Numbered from the stretch's first letter, positions 18,040-27,749 are shown. The stretch: 64,000 nucleotides of DNA from Janthinobacterium sp. 344 (GCF_900112025.1 NZ_FOKL01000003.1:372001-436000); one strand, 5' to 3'. Program-made: numbers and translations. The notes: generated by a model not told the origin, from the letters alone.

Positions 18040-18369
18040 CTCGGCCTCCCAGGTAGTCCATCGATATCACGCCGCCAGCAGGCGCTGGCAGGTCAGGATT
18101 GGAGTGTAGGCACGGCCGGCGAAATGGCTAGTCGGACAATCCCGCCATGATGAGTAGGAAAACTCCTGATTCTCCAGCGTGATGGATGCCGACATGGGAT
18201 GGCCCTTGTGTTGCTGAATAATCAGTAACACATTCCAATATGGAAATATTTATAGATTACTTAGTACCGCACTGCTACACTCATTTCACCCCAGCAACTT
18301 AGGGGCGATCGCGCCGCGACTTGCCGTGCCAATGGCTGGCGGCCACCACGGGACAACCGCTGAGGGGAC
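18040..18369. other. Divergent promoter region, no gene
   Basis: These 330 bp separate the DUF378 unit (minus) from the chemoreceptor (plus). The half near 18210-18290 is AT-rich (for example AATATGGAAATATTTATAG), as expected for promoter DNA. I see no gene or clear operator. Confidence 0.5.
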
Positions 18370-19797
18370 ATGAATATTTCTAACATACGCATCGGTGTAC
18401 GCCTGACCACAGGCTTTCTGCTCACGTCGCTGTTGCTGGCCGTCGTGGTGACGATCAGCACCTGGCAACTGTCGACGGTAAGCGGGGAAATCGATGCCAG
18501 CGTGTACCAGCGCTATGCGCGCATCGAGCAACTGCACGCCTTGCGCGGGCAAGCCCAGGCCAGCGGCGAGGCCGCCGTGCGCGGCATCGACCAGCAGATC
18601 GCGGCGCAGTCGGCGCAGATGCGCGCGGCGGCCGACGCGGCCATCCGGCGGGCGCAGAACACCAACCGGCTGGTCATCGCGCTGGGGGTGGTCGGCGGCA
18701 TACTCAGCCTGGTCACGGCATGGTTCATCAGCAGCGGCATCGTGCGGCCCCTGCGGCATGCCGTCAAGGTGGCGCGCAAGGTGGCTGGCGGCGACCTGAG
18801 CGGCAATATCCGCGTCGAATCCGCCGATGAGGTGGGCCAGTTGCTGCAGGCGCTCAAGGAAATGAATGCCAGCCTGATCAATATCGTCGGCGAAGTGCGC
18901 GGTGGCACGCACGACATCGCGGGCGCCTCGGGCGACATCGCCGCCGGCAACCGCGACTTGTCGCAGCGCACGCAGGCGCAAGCGAGTTCGCTGGAACAGA
19001 CGGCCGCCTCGATGGAAGAGCTGACTGGCACCGTCAAGCAAAATGCCGATAACGCGCGGCAAGCCAACCAGCTGGCGCAATCGGCCGCCGAGGTGGCCGG
19101 CAAAGGCGGCACGGTGGTGGCGCAAGTGGTCGAGACCATGTCGTCGATCAATGCCTCCTCGAAAAAGATCGTCGACATCATCGGCGTCATCGACGCCATC
19201 GCCTTCCAGACGAATATTTTGGCCCTGAATGCGGCCGTGGAAGCGGCGCGCGCCGGTGAGCAGGGGCGCGGCTTTGCCGTCGTCGCCAGCGAGGTGCGCA
19301 ACCTGGCGCAACGCTCGGCCGGCGCGGCGAAAGAAATCAAGCAGCTGATCGGCGACTCCGTCGAGCGCGTCGATGCGGGCGCGCGCCTGGTGGACACGGC
19401 CGGCGCCACCATGCGCGAGATCGTCGCCAGCGTGCACCGCGTCACCGCTATCATGGGCGAAATCAGCCTGGCCAGCGGCGAGCAATTGTCCGGCATCGAG
19501 CAAGTCAATGCGGCCATCGTACAGATGGAACACGTGACGCAGGAAAACGCGGCGCTGGTGGAACAGGCATCGATGGCCGCGAATGGCATGCAGCAGCGCG
19601 CCTCCGAGCTGTCGGGCACGGTCAGCATTTTCAAGCTGGGCCACGAAGCGGGTGTTGTCACAGGCCACGCGCCGGGCCGCTCTGCGGCGCCTGCCCCTGC
19701 GGCAGCCGCCATCAGCCTCGCCGCGGCACAGGAACGCACTGTCAGCCGTACGCAAGCAGCACGCTCGGCAACCGTCAGAGCGCGCCTGAAAGCCTGA
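18370..19797 (+). CDS. Methyl-accepting chemotaxis protein with a shortened periplasmic domain
   Basis: A 475-residue chemoreceptor with TM1 at about 14-34, TM2 at 101-120, HAMP at about 121-175, and the conserved signalling hairpin ([37 protein letters not shown]). The periplasmic part is only about 66 residues, whereas a normal four-helix-bundle sensor has about 150. The retained helices read as the first and last helix of such a bundle, so the middle appears to be deleted. It has no C-terminal NWETF-type tether. It may sense membrane or redox state or cooperate with other receptors; this is an inference. The ATG at 18370 follows a GGGGAC ribosome site. Confidence 0.93.
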   Translation: MNISNIRIGVRLTTGFLLTSLLLAVVVTISTWQLSTVSGEIDASVYQRYARIEQLHALRGQAQASGEAAVRGIDQQIAAQSAQMRAAADAAIRRAQNTNRLVIALGVVGGILSLVTAWFISSGIVRPLRHAVKVARKVAGGDLSGNIRVESADEVGQLLQALKEMNASLINIVGEVRGGTHDIAGASGDIAAGNRDLSQRTQAQASSLEQTAASMEELTGTVKQNADNARQANQLAQSAAEVAGKGGTVVAQVVETMSSINASSKKIVDIIGVIDAIAFQTNILALNAAVEAARAGEQGRGFAVVASEVRNLAQRSAGAAKEIKQLIGDSVERVDAGARLVDTAGATMREIVASVHRVTAIMGEISLASGEQLSGIEQVNAAIVQMEHVTQENAALVEQASMAANGMQQRASELSGTVSIFKLGHEAGVVTGHAPGRSAAPAPAAAAISLAAAQERTVSRTQAARSATVRARLKA

Positions 19798-19812
19798 GTT
19801 CCCGTGGCTAGC

Positions 19813-20343
19813 TCATTGCTCCAGCTGCTTGTACAGGATGGTGGTGGCGTCCAGCCTGTCGCCTGCTGGCGCCAGCGCATACGCGGGTATGCTGCCGGCC
19901 ACCCGATAGCCCAGCGACAGGTACAGCGCTTCGGCGTGGTCGCCGCTGCGCGTATCGAGCGTCAGCAGGCTGCGCGGCAATACGCGCGCCTGCGCTTCGA
20001 CCGCCTGCATCAGCCAGCGGGCGATGCCGCGCCGGCGCAGCGCGGGGGCGACCAGCAGCTTGCGCACCTCGGCCCGGTGCGCCTGGTTGGGCTGGGTATC
20101 CCAGTCCAGCTGCACGGCGCCCGCCAGCTTGCCCTCCACTTCGGCCACCAGCAGCAGACGCACGCCGCGCGTAACGGCGGGCAAGACGTTTTCCGTCCAG
20201 AAGGCCTGGCTGGCGGCCATGTCGAAGGGCAGGATGAAACCGATGCTGGCGCCATCGTGCACGCACGCCTGCAGCAAGGCGCCCAGTTCCGGCAGGCGAT
20301 CGCGTATATCGGTGGCAGTAAACAGATGCAGTGAGGGGGGCAT
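19813..20343 (-). CDS. GNAT-family N-acetyltransferase
   Basis: A 176-residue acetyltransferase. The acetyl-CoA-binding motif A is VRKLLVAPALRRRGIARWLMQAVE (about 94-117), with R/Q-x-x-G-x-A as RRRGIA. The fold continues with LLTLDTRSGDHAEALYLSLGYRVAGSIPAYAL, typical of this family. The ATG at 20343 was chosen; longer in-frame starts run into the upstream regulator gene. It begins 7 bp after the XRE/cupin regulator gene ends, so the pair is an operon. Such regulator plus GNAT pairs often protect against a toxic amine or amino acid, but the substrate is unknown. Confidence 0.88.
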   Translation of the reverse strand: MPPSLHLFTATDIRDRLPELGALLQACVHDGASIGFILPFDMAASQAFWTENVLPAVTRGVRLLLVAEVEGKLAGAVQLDWDTQPNQAHRAEVRKLLVAPALRRRGIARWLMQAVEAQARVLPRSLLTLDTRSGDHAEALYLSLGYRVAGSIPAYALAPAGDRLDATTILYKQLEQ

Positions 20344-20350
20344 GATGGTC

Positions 20351-20917
20351 TCAGACGAGGAATAAAAAATAGCGGGCGCCGCTGTCGGGCGGCGTGACAA
20401 AGGCGCTGGCGCCCTGCAACTGGTAGCGCAGGCAATCACCGGACAGCAAGTCATGCGAATGACCGTCGACCGTCACGCGCAACTTGCCCTCTTGCAGCAG
20501 CAGGTGATGTTCCATGCCGGGCCGGGGCGACGCGGCATAGGCGATCGACACGCCGGCACCGAGCTCGCATTCGAGCGCTTCGCCAGCCAGCGCACGCGCG
20601 GGGGGCGAGATGGAGCGGCGGCGAAAGCCCGTGTCCGGATCGCTCCACACGCTTTGCGCCGCGCGCCGCACGACGGGCGGAAAATCGTCTTCCACCATGC
20701 GCAGCAGGCGCGACATGGCCAGGCCATACGCGGCGCACAACTTGCCCAGCACGGCTGTCGTGGGGCTGACTTCGCCATTTTCCAGGCGCGACAAGGTGGC
20801 GCGGCTGACCTCGCTCGCCTTCGCCAGCTGGTCCAGCGACCAGGCCTGCTCCACACGCAACTGTTTCAAGCGCTGCGCCAGGCGCTGCTCGGTATTATTT
20901 GCTTCTATATTTTCCAT
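20351..20917 (-). CDS. XRE-family regulator with C-terminal cupin domain
   Basis: A 188-residue regulator: helix-turn-helix at about 12-66 (LAQRLKQLRVEQAWSLDQLAKASEVSRATLSRLENGEVSP) and a cupin-type ligand domain at about 105-188 (GMEHHLLLQEGKLRVTVDGHSHDLLSGDCLRYQL). This HTH-cupin layout is that of PuuR/SutR-like regulators of amine and amino-acid metabolism. The ATG at 20917 was taken because upstream in-frame sequence has no family similarity. It is followed after 7 bp by the acetyltransferase gene, which is probably the controlled enzyme. The 341 bp upstream (20918-21258) show no gene. Confidence 0.88.
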   Translation of the reverse strand: MENIEANNTEQRLAQRLKQLRVEQAWSLDQLAKASEVSRATLSRLENGEVSPTTAVLGKLCAAYGLAMSRLLRMVEDDFPPVVRRAAQSVWSDPDTGFRRRSISPPARALAGEALECELGAGVSIAYAASPRPGMEHHLLLQEGKLRVTVDGHSHDLLSGDCLRYQLQGASAFVTPPDSGARYFLFLV

Positions 20918-21258
20918 ATATGGGAATTTATCCCATAAACGGAATCTGCGCAAGCCTGAGCGGCACCTTGTCCATCGCGCGGACCGGCCGGGGAACGTCA
21001 AGCCCGGTGGCGCGGTCGCCCCAAGGCGCCGCCATGCCCGCCACTCCCCCAAGACCACCCATGATTGCCTGGCCGGGATTATCCGCAACACCTGGCGGGA
21101 CGCGCCTACGGTCTCGTCGCGCATGGCGATGTGGCCGGCATCGCAGGCGTGCGCCGGCGTGCGCCGGAGACTATCGGACGGGCCGCACTGGACGGGCCTG
21201 GTCGATGCGGGCACCAGGCCGTGGCCCAACATGCAGCGAGGCATTGCGCCCCGCCTAG
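20918..21258. other. Non-coding stretch between LysR and XRE genes
   Basis: These 341 bp lie downstream of the LysR gene and upstream of the XRE/cupin gene, all minus strand. Open frames on both strands are not supported by codon pattern or family match. An AT-rich part near 20893-20940 (TATTTTCCATATATGGGAA) is the likely promoter and operator of the XRE gene; CCATATATGG is a perfect 10-bp palindrome at 20914-20923 covering the start codon. Confidence 0.5.
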
Positions 21259-22161
21259 TTATGCCGCCATGCGCGAGGCGTGCCGGCACAACTCCAGGAA
21301 ACCCGTCAACCTGGGCGAGAGGATCTTTTTAGACTGGCGGATCAGATAAAAGTTGCGCTCCAACGGCGGCAGCATGGTATCGAGTTCCACCAGTTGCCCG
21401 CTGGCCAGCAGATCGGCCACCACCACGCGCGACAGGCAGGCGATGCCCAGCCCCGCCGCCGCGCCATACTTGATGGCTTCGGAATTGCTGAATTCACCTG
21501 CGGCGCGCAGATAGTGCAAATACGGCACCAGGGCCTGCTCCACGGCTTCGCGCGTGCCCGAGCCCGCCTCGCGCAGCAGCCAGCCCGCCTGGTTCAGCTC
21601 CGCAAAGCTGAGCAGGTGGCGCACTTGCGCCAGCGGGTGCGTGGGCGCGGCCACGATCAGCATCTGGTCCGTCAGCCACGGTTCGACCAGCAAGCCGGCC
21701 TCATGGCACGGCCCTTCGATGAGGCCGATATCGACCTTGAACGCGGCCACGGCGGCGGCGATGTCGGCCGTGTTGGCGATCGTCACTTGCGGAATGCTGC
21801 GCCCGTATTGCTGCGCCGCCTGCGCGAGGATCTGCGGCAGCAGATAGATGCCGATCGTGGTGCTGGCGCCGATCTGCAGGCTGACAGGCACGGACGGGTC
21901 GGCACCCGCGAACTGGCGCTCGATGCTGGCGGCCGCATCGCGCATCTGCCGCGCCTGCGGCAATAACAATCGGCCATTGTCATTAAGCACCAGACGCTTG
22001 CCCACCCGGTCGAACAGTTGCGCGCCCAGCAAGGTTTCCAGCTCGTTCAGCGCCGCGCTGGTGGCAGATTGCGACAGCGCAATCTGCCCGGCAGCCGCGC
22101 TGGTGCTGCCCGTGTCCGCCACGGCCAGGAAAATCTGCAATTGCCGCAAGGTCAATGCCAT
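21259..22161 (-). CDS. LysR-family regulator (CysL/YeiE-like), divergent from yeiH
   Basis: A 300-residue LysR regulator. The winged HTH occupies about 4-62 (LRQLQIFLAVADTGSTSAAAGQIALSQSATSAALNELETLLGAQLFDR) and the effector-binding domain about 90-295. It is transcribed away from a YeiH-family membrane protein gene with 120 bp between them, the classical arrangement for LysR control of a neighbour; in enterobacteria YeiE is likewise linked to yeiH. The shared intergenic region 22162-22281 should hold the operator; CTGTACAG at 22240-22247 is a short perfect palindrome there. The effector is not known from sequence; sulfite is the candidate from YeiE knowledge. Confidence 0.88.
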   Translation of the reverse strand: MALTLRQLQIFLAVADTGSTSAAAGQIALSQSATSAALNELETLLGAQLFDRVGKRLVLNDNGRLLLPQARQMRDAAASIERQFAGADPSVPVSLQIGASTTIGIYLLPQILAQAAQQYGRSIPQVTIANTADIAAAVAAFKVDIGLIEGPCHEAGLLVEPWLTDQMLIVAAPTHPLAQVRHLLSFAELNQAGWLLREAGSGTREAVEQALVPYLHYLRAAGEFSNSEAIKYGAAAGLGIACLSRVVVADLLASGQLVELDTMLPPLERNFYLIRQSKKILSPRLTGFLELCRHASRMAA

Positions 22162-22281
22162 GCCGTTCCCCTTCCCCAGTTACCTATTTTTCAGGTCAAA
22201 CATACAAAAACAATCCGTTTTACCATTTAATCGACGAACTGTACAGTCATGCCATACGAACCAAGAACCATGGAGCACGGC

Positions 22282-23358
22282 ATGTCATCCTTATCAACAA
22301 CGACTTCAAACAGTATCAGCGACCGTTATGGCCGATTGCTGCCGGGCCTGCTGCTGAGCGGCGTGATCGCCTGGGGCGCCATTGCGCTGGGCAAGCTGGA
22401 ATGGATGCAAAACCACGGCATGAGCGCCCTGACCCTGGCCATCATCCTCGGCATCATCCTCGGCAACAGCGTGTATGCGCGCCTGGCGCCCACCTGCGGC
22501 GCGGGCGTGGCGTTTTCCAAGCAGACCTTATTGCGCCTTGGCATCATCCTGTACGGCTTCCGCCTGACCTTCCAGGACATCGGCCAGGTGGGCCTGGCCG
22601 GCATCGCCATCGACGCGCTGGTACTGACGTCGACCTTCGGCCTGGCCATGTTGCTCGGCACCAAGGTATTCAAGCTGGAGCGCAACAGCGCCATTTTGAT
22701 CGGCGCGGGCAGTTCGATCTGCGGCGCGGCGGCCGTGATGGCGACGGAACCCGTCGTCAAGGGGCGCAGCGAGGACGTCACCGTGGCCGTCTCCACCGTC
22801 GTGGTGTTCGGCACCATCGCCATCTTTTTGTACCCGCTGCTGTATCAGCTGAACCTGGGCTGGCATGTGCTGGCGGCAACGCCGTCCGCCTTTGGCGTGT
22901 ACATCGGCTCGACCGTGCATGAGGTGGCGCAGGTGGTGGCGGCTGGCAAGTCGATCGGGCAAGAGACGGCGAATGCGGCCGTGATCGCCAAGATGGTGCG
23001 CGTGATGATGCTGGCGCCCTTCCTCGTCATCCTGTCGGCCGTGCTGGCGCGCGGCAAGGCCAAGGCCGGCGGTGGCGACAAGGCGGCCAGGCTGGCCATC
23101 CCCTGGTTCGCCTTCATCTTCATTGCCGTGGTCGCCTTCAATTCGCTGGGCCTGCTGTCGGGCGGCGTCGTGGCCGCCATCACCGAGTTCGACACGGCCT
23201 TGCTGGCCATGGCCATGGCGGCCTTGGGCTTGACGACGCACATGTCGGCCATCCGCCGCGCCGGCATCAAGCCCCTGCTGCTGGCCGGCCTGCTGTTCTG
23301 CTGGCTGATCGCCGGTGGCGCCGCCATCAACCACGTGGTGACGGGCCTGTTCGCCTGA
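22282..23358 (+). CDS. yeiH: YeiH-family putative sulfate/sulfite exporter
   Basis: A 358-residue integral membrane protein with about ten hydrophobic segments and the YeiH signatures MSALTLAIILGIILGNSVYARL, LLRLGIILYGFRLTFQDIG and IGAGSSICGAAAVMAT. The family is annotated as putative sulfate exporters, with transport evidence thin. Of three possible ATGs (22249, 22270, 22282) only the last has a good ribosome site, GGAG with 6-nt spacing. It is divergent from its LysR regulator. Given the organosulfur island further along the window, an anion such as sulfite is a reasonable substrate guess. Confidence 0.87.
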   Translation: MSSLSTTTSNSISDRYGRLLPGLLLSGVIAWGAIALGKLEWMQNHGMSALTLAIILGIILGNSVYARLAPTCGAGVAFSKQTLLRLGIILYGFRLTFQDIGQVGLAGIAIDALVLTSTFGLAMLLGTKVFKLERNSAILIGAGSSICGAAAVMATEPVVKGRSEDVTVAVSTVVVFGTIAIFLYPLLYQLNLGWHVLAATPSAFGVYIGSTVHEVAQVVAAGKSIGQETANAAVIAKMVRVMMLAPFLVILSAVLARGKAKAGGGDKAARLAIPWFAFIFIAVVAFNSLGLLSGGVVAAITEFDTALLAMAMAALGLTTHMSAIRRAGIKPLLLAGLLFCWLIAGGAAINHVVTGLFA

Positions 23359-23460
23359 GCGTCCATCTGACACCGAGCGGGCCGGCGCGGGAGCCGAAAA
23401 CTTCGTACAATAAGCGTGTTTTGACTCTCAATCCGGCTCCGGCCCCATCCAGGAACACCC

Positions 23461-24102
23461 ATGCATCTCTCGAACTGGCTGCTTTTCTGCAGCGTTGCCC
23501 TGCTCGTCACGTTTTCTCCCGGCCCGGCCGTCCTGCTGGCCATCTCGAATGCCATCGCCGTCGGCCCGCGCCGCGCGATGATCAGCAGCATGGGCAATGG
23601 TTTTGGCCTGTTCATCATTTCCGGCGTGGCCATGGCCGGCATGGGCGTCGTGCTGGCCACCTCGGCCACCGCCTTCATGCTGCTGAAACTGGCTGGCGCC
23701 CTGTACCTGGTGTACCTGGGCATCAAGCAATGGCGCAGCAAGACCAGTATCGTGGCCGACGCGCCCGTGGCGCCGGGCGCCGCCAATCCCAATTCATTCT
23801 GGAAACTCTTCCGCCAGGGCTTGACGGTGGCGCTGACCAATCCGAAAGCCATCCTGTTCTTCTCGGCCCTGTTTCCGCAATTCATCACGCCAGGCGAACC
23901 GGTCGGCATCCAGTTCGCCGTGCTGACGGCCTCGTTTGTCGCCTGCGCCATGCTGGCCCATCTGTTCTACGCCAACCTGGCGCGCCTGCTGAAAAGCCAG
24001 CTGGCCACGCCGGGCCGCGCCAGGCTGTTCAACCGCATCTCCGGCGGCGCCTTCGTGCTGCTGGGCTTGAGCCTGCTGCGCCTGCGCGCCAAGGCCGCGT
24101 AA
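23461..24102 (+). CDS. LysE/RhtB-family amino-acid exporter
   Basis: A 213-residue membrane protein with five to six hydrophobic segments and the LysE/RhtB signature FSPGPAVLLAISNAIAVGPRRAMISSMGNGFGL (residues about 18-50). The second conserved block FRQGLTVALTNPKAILFFSALFPQF is also present. These proteins export amino acids or derivatives such as homoserine lactone and threonine. The gene stands alone, 102 bp after yeiH, and is convergent with the hydrolase gene two bases away. The substrate is unresolved. Confidence 0.9.
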   Translation: MHLSNWLLFCSVALLVTFSPGPAVLLAISNAIAVGPRRAMISSMGNGFGLFIISGVAMAGMGVVLATSATAFMLLKLAGALYLVYLGIKQWRSKTSIVADAPVAPGAANPNSFWKLFRQGLTVALTNPKAILFFSALFPQFITPGEPVGIQFAVLTASFVACAMLAHLFYANLARLLKSQLATPGRARLFNRISGGAFVLLGLSLLRLRAKAA

Positions 24103-24104
24103 AG

Positions 24105-24869
24105 TCACGACGCCGACAGGAACGCCTCGATGCTGGCCGCCAGGACCAGCGGCGTTTCATTCATCGGATAATGTCCCGCATTGCCCAGCACTTCCAGCCG
24201 GGCTTGCGGATACCACGCCAGATACGTGCGGCGCATCAAGTGCGCATCGAAGCGGGGGTCGTGCTCCCCCACCAGCGCCAGCAGGGGCAGGTTCGACGCC
24301 GTTGCCTGCACTTCGCCGCTGAAATCCGTGTCGCTCCACGCCAGAAAATAGGCGGCGAACGCGGCCTGATCCGACCTCTCCCACGAGTACCGCGCCTTCC
24401 AGTCCAGCCAGGCGGCCGGCAAGCGCCCGCCCGTGCTGCGGGCGATGATGGCGCGCCGCGCCTGCACATCGCCGCTGGCGTCGAGAAACCGCTGCCGTGA
24501 CGCAGAGTCGAATGCCGCGCCGCAGCTGGGCACGGGCGCCACGGCCACCAGCTTGCGCAAGCGCAAGGGCGCCAGCAAGGCCAGCCGTTCCAGCGCCATG
24601 CCGCCCATGGAATGACCGACCACGCTGAAGGTGGCAAAGTCCAGCGCATCGGCCAGGGCCAGCGCGTCGCGGGCGACCTCCTCCATCGAATACGCGCCAG
24701 CCGCGCCGCGCATGCCGCCATAGCCGCGATTGTCCATGAAGACATAGCTGAAGGCGCCGCCATCGAGGGCCACCTCCATGGGCGCAAACGCGTGCGCGTC
24801 GCCAAACCAGCCGTGCAGGACGATGACGGCGTGGGGACCATGGCCCACGCGATGATAGGTATTCGGCAT
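24105..24869 (-). CDS. Alpha/beta-hydrolase
   Basis: A 254-residue alpha/beta-hydrolase. The nucleophile elbow is VVGHSMGGMA (Ser near 96), the oxyanion region is HGWFGDAHAF, the acid is probably Asp in GEHDPRFD, and the catalytic His lies in GNAGHYPMNE. This is the layout of small esterases, lactonases and related enzymes. No signal peptide is visible. It is divergent from an AraC regulator starting 86 bp away, which may control it. The true substrate cannot be told. Confidence 0.9.
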   Translation of the reverse strand: MPNTYHRVGHGPHAVIVLHGWFGDAHAFAPMEVALDGGAFSYVFMDNRGYGGMRGAAGAYSMEEVARDALALADALDFATFSVVGHSMGGMALERLALLAPLRLRKLVAVAPVPSCGAAFDSASRQRFLDASGDVQARRAIIARSTGGRLPAAWLDWKARYSWERSDQAAFAAYFLAWSDTDFSGEVQATASNLPLLALVGEHDPRFDAHLMRRTYLAWYPQARLEVLGNAGHYPMNETPLVLAASIEAFLSAS

Positions 24870-24954
24870 ACATGCTCCTCAAAAAGAGTGCATGGTAAAC
24901 GCGCATCCGGTGGCCCGCCTTCGATGGCAGGTCAAATGCTGTAGAGTACGGGCC

Positions 24955-25713
24955 ATGGATGATTTTTATACGGATGTGCCGCGACCACTGATCGCCACGG
25001 CGCGCGACTATGGCCCCGGCGCCATCTTTCCCAGTCACAGCCATGCGCGCGGGCAATTCGCCTATGCGGCGCGCGGTGTCATCAGCGTGCACACGCCGCA
25101 AGGCAACTGGCTGGTACCGCCGCAACGCGCGTGCTGGGTGCCGGCCGGGCTCGACCACGGCATGCGCATGCATGGCGCCGTGACCATGCACAATGTGTTT
25201 GTCGATCCACACGCCATCGACAGCATGGGCTTGCCAGCGGATTGCCAGGTGCTCGATGTCACGCCACTGCTGCGCCAGCTGCTGGCCGAAGCCGTGACCG
25301 TGGAAGCCTTGTATGGGCAAGCGTCGCGCGCCGGGCGGTTGATGGCCTTGCTGCTCGATGAAATCGCCGCTGCCAGTCCCCTGCCCCTGAGCGCACCGCT
25401 GCCGCAGGATGCCAGGCTGGCGCGGCTGTGCATGGAATTGCTCGAACAGCCCAGCCTGGACAGCGGCCTGGACGCGATGGCGGCGCAGGCGGGCATGAGC
25501 CGGCGCACGTTCACGCGGCAATTCCGCGCGCAGACGGGCCTGGCCTTTGCCCAATGGCGCCAGCAAGCCTGCCTGCTGGCCGCCATCACGCGGCTGGCCG
25601 AAGGCCAAGCCGTCACCCGCGTGGCGCTCGATCTCGGTTATGCCAGCCCCAGCGCCTTCACGGCCGCCTTCCGCCGCGTGCTGGGCCGTGCGCCCAGCGC
25701 ATACCTGCTTTAG
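24955..25713 (+). CDS. AraC-family regulator with cupin-type sensing domain
   Basis: A 252-residue regulator. The N-terminal cupin (about 20-110) contains HSHARGQFAYAARGVISVHTPQGNWLVPPQRACWVPAGLDH. The C-terminal AraC HTH pair (about 165-250) contains MAAQAGMSRRTFTRQFRAQTGLAFAQWRQQ and ALDLGYASPSAFTAAFRRVLGRAPSAYL. The start at 24955 was chosen because the family begins at about this point; an upstream in-frame ATG at 24892 adds 21 unlikely residues. It is divergent from the hydrolase gene and overlaps the convergent acetyltransferase gene by 4 bp. It probably controls a neighbour. Confidence 0.9.
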   Translation: MDDFYTDVPRPLIATARDYGPGAIFPSHSHARGQFAYAARGVISVHTPQGNWLVPPQRACWVPAGLDHGMRMHGAVTMHNVFVDPHAIDSMGLPADCQVLDVTPLLRQLLAEAVTVEALYGQASRAGRLMALLLDEIAAASPLPLSAPLPQDARLARLCMELLEQPSLDSGLDAMAAQAGMSRRTFTRQFRAQTGLAFAQWRQQACLLAAITRLAEGQAVTRVALDLGYASPSAFTAAFRRVLGRAPSAYLL

Positions 25714-26351
25714 GAAATCATGGCGGCGATGCGCTGCGACAAGGCCTGCGCCAGTTTCTGCACATGGTAGCCATCGACAAAGCCATGGTGCGCCTGCGCG
25801 GAAAACGGTATGCGCATGCGGCCATCGTCCTGCGGCGGGCCGAACTTGCCCCAGGTAAAGGTCGGGATGTCGGCATCGCGGTGGCGGCAGATCGGGTGCT
25901 CGATGGCCGCCAGTTCCAGCCATGGCAGGCAGGTGATGTAGATATTGTTGCGCCGCTCGCGTTCGCTTTCACCTTCGCCCGTGTTGATCAGCGCGCTGCT
26001 CGCTTCGGCCACGCGTTTGGCTTCCAGGCTGCGGGCGATGAATACATCGAGCTGGTCCGTCATGGTAAAACGCGTGTAGTTGAGGTTCTCGTCGCCGTTG
26101 ATGACGGTGTAGGAGGCGGGGAAATCGTCGATTTTGATCACCTCGCCCTGGTAGATGCGGTACATGAAATGATCGATGTCGCGCACCGTGTTGAGCAGGC
26201 AGAACAGGAAGAAATGAAACACGGGAATCTGGCGCGCCTTGCACCAGGGCCGAAAATCCGGCACGTCGAGCTGGAAATTGATGTTGACGAGGGGATTGTC
26301 GAACGCGCGGAACAAATCGTAGCGGTCGCGCCGCTTTGCAAAATTTTTCAT
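25710..26351 (-). CDS. Type A chloramphenicol-acetyltransferase-like protein
   Basis: A 213-residue protein of the classical CAT family, which acetylates hydroxyl groups with acetyl-CoA. The active-site motif HHGFVDGYH (188-196) matches the CAT consensus, with the catalytic His at 189 and structural Asp at 193. Conserved stretches such as VPDFRPWCKARQIPVFHFFLFCLL fit too, and the length equals typical trimeric CATs. The start is the ATG at 26351; the in-frame upstream extension lacks similarity. Whether it inactivates chloramphenicol is unknown; many chromosomal homologs are uncharacterised. It overlaps the convergent AraC gene by 4 bp. Confidence 0.85.
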   Translation of the reverse strand: MKNFAKRRDRYDLFRAFDNPLVNINFQLDVPDFRPWCKARQIPVFHFFLFCLLNTVRDIDHFMYRIYQGEVIKIDDFPASYTVINGDENLNYTRFTMTDQLDVFIARSLEAKRVAEASSALINTGEGESERERRNNIYITCLPWLELAAIEHPICRHRDADIPTFTWGKFGPPQDDGRMRIPFSAQAHHGFVDGYHVQKLAQALSQRIAAMIS

Positions 26352-26540
26352 GCGGCGAGTGTAGACGATGGGGGGACTGCCGGGCAAGAGGCGAACGGGG
26401 CTTGACGACACATGCGCCCGCGCATGCCCGCTGCATGCCCTTGACTTGGCCTTATCGCGCTCCGCAGGCATCAAATGATTTACTTTTGGCAAATACGAAG
26501 TCAGGCAGGGAGCGGCGGCCAGATGCCGGCGGTCCCTGTC

Positions 26541-27749
26541 TCAGCCGGCTTTACCCCGCTGCACCTGCCACGCCAGCGGCAAGGTCAGCAGCAGCAAGGC
26601 GGCCAGCACCAGCAAGGCCGTGGGCACGCTGGTATGGTCGCCCAGCGCGCCGAACAGCACGGGCGACAGCGCGCCGCCGCCGATGCTGCCCGTATAAAAC
26701 AGCGCGAACGCATGCTCGCGCTTGCCGGGTTCGGCCAGTTCCGGCACCACGCCGTACAGCACGGACGAGGTGCCGTTCAGCGCCAGCCCCAGCAGGGGCA
26801 GCATGGCCATGACGCCGGCCAGCGGCAGCCACAGGGCGGCCACGATGAGCAGCGAGGTCATCGATTCCGTCAGCCACACGGTCTTCATCATGCCGATGCG
26901 CGCGCCCAGGTAGCCGCACAGCAGCTTGCCGAAGGCGCCGCCCACAAACAGCAGCGACAAGGCCACGCCGATGCCGGCCGTGCCCGCGCCTTTGCTTTTC
27001 AGCAGGAATGGCAGGAAGGTGAGGAACCCCATGCGCACGGCGCTGTCCAGGGTGCCCGTGGCCAGCAAGGCACGAAAGCTTGCTTTGGAGCCGCCGCCCG
27101 CCATAGGCTTGGCCACTTTTTTCTGGCTGGCCTGGATGTCGCCCGGCTTCGGCAGCAGCCACCACAGCAAGCCGGCGGCCGCCAGGCCCAGCAAGCCCAG
27201 CAGGGAGACGCTGGCTTGCCAGCTGCAGACGACCAGCAGCAAGCCCACCAGCGCGGGAATCAGGGTCTTGCCGATATCGCCGGCGAAGTTGTAGTGCGAC
27301 AGCGCCTCCTTCACGCCGCCGCCCGCCTCGTGCGTGTCGGTGACGATGGACGAGGCCAGCGGATGCTGGGTGCTGGCGCCCAGGCCGCCCAGCAGCAAGG
27401 CGAGCAGCAGCACGGCCAGGCCGCCCGCCTGCCCCGCGATCAAGTAGGCGATGCCAGCGAGCGCCGTGCCGCCCACCAGCATGCGCTCGCGGCCCCAGCG
27501 TTTCGCCAGGCGGCTGGCCAGCAACTGAAAACCGGCCATCATGCCCGAGTAGGAACCGCGCAGCAGCCCGACCATGGCGTAGCTGATGGCAAATTGCGCC
27601 TGCCAGATGGGCAGCAGCACATAGATCACGTCCGTCAAGCCGTCGTGCACGGCATGCGCGCCGCAGGCGGCGAACAGCGAGCGGCGGCGCAGGGATTTAT
27701 CGGAAGGGGGAGATGCGGAAGCGAGCGCGGTGGCGGATGGTTCTGTCAT
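26541..27749 (-). CDS. MFS transporter, fosmidomycin-resistance (Fsr) type
   Basis: A 402-residue major facilitator protein with about twelve hydrophobic segments. The N-terminal signature GAHAVHDGLTDVIYVLLPIWQAQFAISYAMVGLLRGSYSG is that of the Fsr group, which exports fosmidomycin and unknown natural substrates. Loop motif RLAKRWGRERMLVGG matches the MFS loop 2-3 pattern. The gene is alone, 189 bp upstream of the CAT-like gene on the same strand, with no close coupling. Substrate prediction is only by family. Confidence 0.87.
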   Translation of the reverse strand: MTEPSATALASASPPSDKSLRRRSLFAACGAHAVHDGLTDVIYVLLPIWQAQFAISYAMVGLLRGSYSGMMAGFQLLASRLAKRWGRERMLVGGTALAGIAYLIAGQAGGLAVLLLALLLGGLGASTQHPLASSIVTDTHEAGGGVKEALSHYNFAGDIGKTLIPALVGLLLVVCSWQASVSLLGLLGLAAAGLLWWLLPKPGDIQASQKKVAKPMAGGGSKASFRALLATGTLDSAVRMGFLTFLPFLLKSKGAGTAGIGVALSLLFVGGAFGKLLCGYLGARIGMMKTVWLTESMTSLLIVAALWLPLAGVMAMLPLLGLALNGTSSVLYGVVPELAEPGKREHAFALFYTGSIGGGALSPVLFGALGDHTSVPTALLVLAALLLLTLPLAWQVQRGKAG

